From positions 10,545 to 74,544 of the forward strand of contig CAYXLI010000028.1 in the NCBI GenBank assembly GCA_964464925.1: DNA of 64,000 nucleotides, written 5' to 3'. The DNA comes from CAYXLI01 sp964464925 (lineage in GTDB: Bacteria; Acidobacteriota; Terriglobia; Bryobacterales; Bryobacteraceae). Positions within the stretch are counted from its first letter, which is position 1; each line of letters opens with the position of its first letter. A program made the translations under genes and the position numbers. This document shows positions 62,261-64,000 of this stretch, one piece after another. Under the pieces are notes generated by a model. The model was not told where the DNA came from. It ran no database searches and saw nothing but the letters and a program-made list of their open reading frames with translations.

Positions 62261-62290
62261 TTAACCCCGGACACGTTACCGGCGGGTTAA
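62261..62290 (+). terminator. Likely terminator of the mdt-type operon
   Basis: TTAACCCCGG and CCGGCGGGTTAA pair with a two-base bulge around an 8-nt loop, followed by GTTTTC. It is 63 bp after the MdtC-like stop, before the HAMP gene. Confidence 0.6.
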
Positions 62291-62353
62291 GTTTTCGCTG
62301 TAACAAGTCTTCAAAGGCGTGGTCTAATATCTCTAGCGCGAGAACTGTAACCC

Positions 62354-64000
62354 ATGGCGACTGCTCGAAAACCCGTTGCTACTACTAGCGACATCCTCGA
62401 TCCCAAAGCCCTCCTGAAGACTCTGACCGCCTTCAAAAAGGGTGATTTCACGGTTAGAATGCCGGTGGACCAAGCCGGCCTGACCGGCAAGATTAACGAC
62501 ACGCTGAACGAGATTTTTGAACTCAACCAGCGCATGACCGATGAATTCGAACGAATCAGTCGTGCCGTAGGTAAAGAAGGCAAGATCAGTCAGCGCGCTA
62601 GCATCGGAACCACCACCGGGTCGTGGAGCCAATGTATGGACTCGGTCAACAGCTTAATTGGCGACCTGGTCCAGCCCTCCACGGAGGTTGCGCGCGTCAT
62701 CGGCGCCGTCGCGAAGGGCGACCTCTCGCAGACGATGGCGCTTGAAGTGGACGGCCGCGCCCTGAAAGGCGAATTCCTCCGCACGGCGCGAGTCGTGAAC
62801 ACCATGGTGGAACAGCTCAACTCGTTCGCCTCGGAAGTTACCCGCGTGGCGCGCGAAGTGGGTACGGAAGGCAAGCTCGGCGGTCAGGCCATCGTGAAGG
62901 GCGTGGCCGGCACATGGAAGGATCTCACGGAAAGCGTGAACTCCATGGCCAGCAACCTTACGTCTCAGGTGCGAAACATCGCCGGTGTGACCACGGCCGT
63001 GGCTCGAGGCGACTTGACTACAAAGATCACTGTAGACGCCCGGGGCGAAATTTTGGAGCTCAAGAACACCATCAACACCATGGTGGAGCAGCTCAACTCG
63101 TTCGCTTCGGAAGTCACCCGTGTGGCGCGCGAAGTCGGAACGGAAGGAAAGCTCGGCGGCCAGGCGGACGTGAAAGGCGTTGCCGGTGTGTGGAAGGACC
63201 TCACCGATTCGGTCAACCTGATGACCGGCAACCTGACCTCTCAGGTGCGAAACATCGCGCAAGTCGCAACGGCTGTCGCCCGCGGCGACCTCTCCACGAA
63301 GATCACGGTCGATGCTAAGGGCGAAATCCTCGAACTGAAGAACACCATGAACACCATGGTGGATCAGCTCAATGCGTTCGCCTCGGAAGTCACCCGTGTC
63401 GCTCGTGAGGTGGGCAGCGAAGGCGCTCTCGGCGGTCAGGCGGATGTAAAGGGTGTAGGTGGCGTGTGGAAAGATCTTACGGACTCCGTAAACTCCATGG
63501 CCAGCAACCTGACCAATCAGGTCCGCAATATCGCGCAAGTCACCACGGCAGTTGCCAACGGCGATCTCTCCCGCAAAATCACGGTCGATGTGCGCGGCGA
63601 AATTCTGGAACTCAAGAACACCATCAACACCATGGTGGATCAGCTCAGCTCGTTCGCCTCCGAAGTCACCCGCGTGGCACGCGAGGTCGGCACGGAAGGG
63701 AAACTTGGCGGACAGGCGGATGTGAAGGGCGTCGCCGGTGTCTGGAAGGACCTCACCGATTCGGTGAACTCCATGGCCGGCAACCTGACCGCGCAGGTCC
63801 GCAACATTGCACAGGTAACCACGGCCGTCGCAAAGGGCGACCTCTCGACAAAGATCACGGTAGACGTTCGCGGCGAGATTCTTGAACTGAAGAACACCAT
63901 GAACACCATGGTGGACCAGCTCAACGCCTTCGCCGGCGAAGTGACGCGCGTGGCGCGCGAAGTCGGCACCGAAGGCAAGCTGGGCGGCCAGGCGGTCGTG
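62354..64000 (+). CDS. Multi-HAMP signalling protein, N-terminal part (runs off the window)
   Basis: 549 residues are visible from ATG 62354 with no stop, so the output domain is beyond the window. There is no membrane segment, so it is cytoplasmic. A diverged first HAMP unit (GDFTVRMPVDQAGLTGKIND) is followed by a chain of 92-residue HAMP units. Each carries RNIAxVTTAVAxGDLxxKI, then GEILELKNTxNTMV and SEVTRVAREVG. In fungi and bacteria such arrays sit before hybrid histidine kinase domains (Nik1-type), which I infer but cannot see. No strong ribosome site precedes the ATG. Confidence 0.9.
   Translation, partial: MATARKPVATTSDILDPKALLKTLTAFKKGDFTVRMPVDQAGLTGKINDTLNEIFELNQRMTDEFERISRAVGKEGKISQRASIGTTTGSWSQCMDSVNSLIGDLVQPSTEVARVIGAVAKGDLSQTMALEVDGRALKGEFLRTARVVNTMVEQLNSFASEVTRVAREVGTEGKLGGQAIVKGVAGTWKDLTESVNSMASNLTSQVRNIAGVTTAVARGDLTTKITVDARGEILELKNTINTMVEQLNSFASEVTRVAREVGTEGKLGGQADVKGVAGVWKDLTDSVNLMTGNLTSQVRNIAQVATAVARGDLSTKITVDAKGEILELKNTMNTMVDQLNAFASEVTRVAREVGSEGALGGQADVKGVGGVWKDLTDSVNSMASNLTNQVRNIAQVTTAVANGDLSRKITVDVRGEILELKNTINTMVDQLSSFASEVTRVAREVGTEGKLGGQADVKGVAGVWKDLTDSVNSMAGNLTAQVRNIAQVTTAVAKGDLSTKITVDVRGEILELKNTMNTMVDQLNAFAGEVTRVAREVGTEGKLGGQAVV
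62971..64000 (+). repeat. Tandem 276-bp coding repeats (HAMP units)
   Basis: The marker sequence at the start of the RNIA motif begins at 62971, 63247, 63523 and 63799, spaced exactly 276 bp (92 codons). The array continues to the window edge and its start is more diverged. Nucleotide similarity between units is high, which may allow recombinational change of unit number. Confidence 0.9.

Noticed and set aside
62971..64000. CRISPR or satellite array
   Set aside because: The 276-bp repeats stay in frame and encode HAMP domains; there are no short repeats with unique spacers.

Overview
The window is high-GC bacterial DNA with dense, mostly operonic coding. It looks like a member of the Acidobacteriota, most likely the Solibacteres/Bryobacterales lineage. 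The pointers are a secreted protein of the Solibacter-type 'GIAPGSLFHIFGSGIGP' family (4263-5978), an Oar-like carboxypeptidase-regulatory/TonB receptor (26045-29281), a lone MacB-type periplasmic domain of the kind found in acidobacterial ABC permeases, a PEP-CTERM protein, and many secreted peptidases. The cell is Gram-negative (TonB receptor, RND pumps, FtsI/FtsW). The DNPR motif in MurE indicates meso-diaminopimelate peptidoglycan. This assignment is inference from gene content; no rRNA, tRNA or CRISPR array was recognised.

Layout. 1-3.0 kb: 5' part of a secreted protein (minus), then nadA-moaA (plus) and a decayed pirin gene. 3-9.4 kb: small secreted proteins, an S51 peptidase, the large secreted Solibacter-type protein, lipA, membrane proteins, and two small leader-bearing proteins, one carrying three copies of a Pro/Asp/Trp peptide. 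9.6-23.8 kb (all minus): a division and cell wall (dcw) operon in the order mraZ-rsmH-ftsL-orf61-ftsI-murE-orf62-murF-mraY-murD-ftsW-murG, followed by an ankyrin-repeat gene and an ExeA-like ATPase. Most of its junctions are short gaps or 1-4 nt overlaps, and it is headed by four AGTGG repeats at exact 11-bp spacing, a MraZ operator. murC, murB, ddl, ftsQ, ftsA and ftsZ are not here. 23.9-31.2 kb: TPR protein, orphan MacB domain, Oar-like receptor, thiC plus a coupled small ORF. 31.2-36.0 kb (plus): aminopeptidase P, CHASE2 histidine kinase, NtrC-type regulator and a 48-residue membrane protein. 36.0-40.4 kb (minus): glucosaminidase-like protein, secreted protein with a clear terminator, frameshifted POT peptide transporter, histidine kinase. 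40.5-47.3 kb (plus): M28 peptidase, membrane protein, then a coupled set of a bacterial microcompartment (BMC) shell protein, a CoA-acylating aldehyde dehydrogenase with an unusual C-terminal module, an unknown acidic protein and recJ. 47.7-52.4 kb: PEP-CTERM protein, AbgB-like hydrolase, bactofilin with a methyltransferase-like gene, and gph. 52.5-62.2 kb (plus): ABC-F ATPase and an MdtABC-type RND efflux set. 62.35 kb to the end: the start of a multi-HAMP signalling protein built from 276-bp repeats, cut by the window edge.

The most interesting items are the BMC shell/ALDH/recJ arrangement with the ALDH tail, the triple-peptide small protein next to a paralogous leader, the MraZ operator lying inside the longest possible mraZ frame, and the two small unknown ORFs wired into the dcw operon by overlapping start and stop codons.
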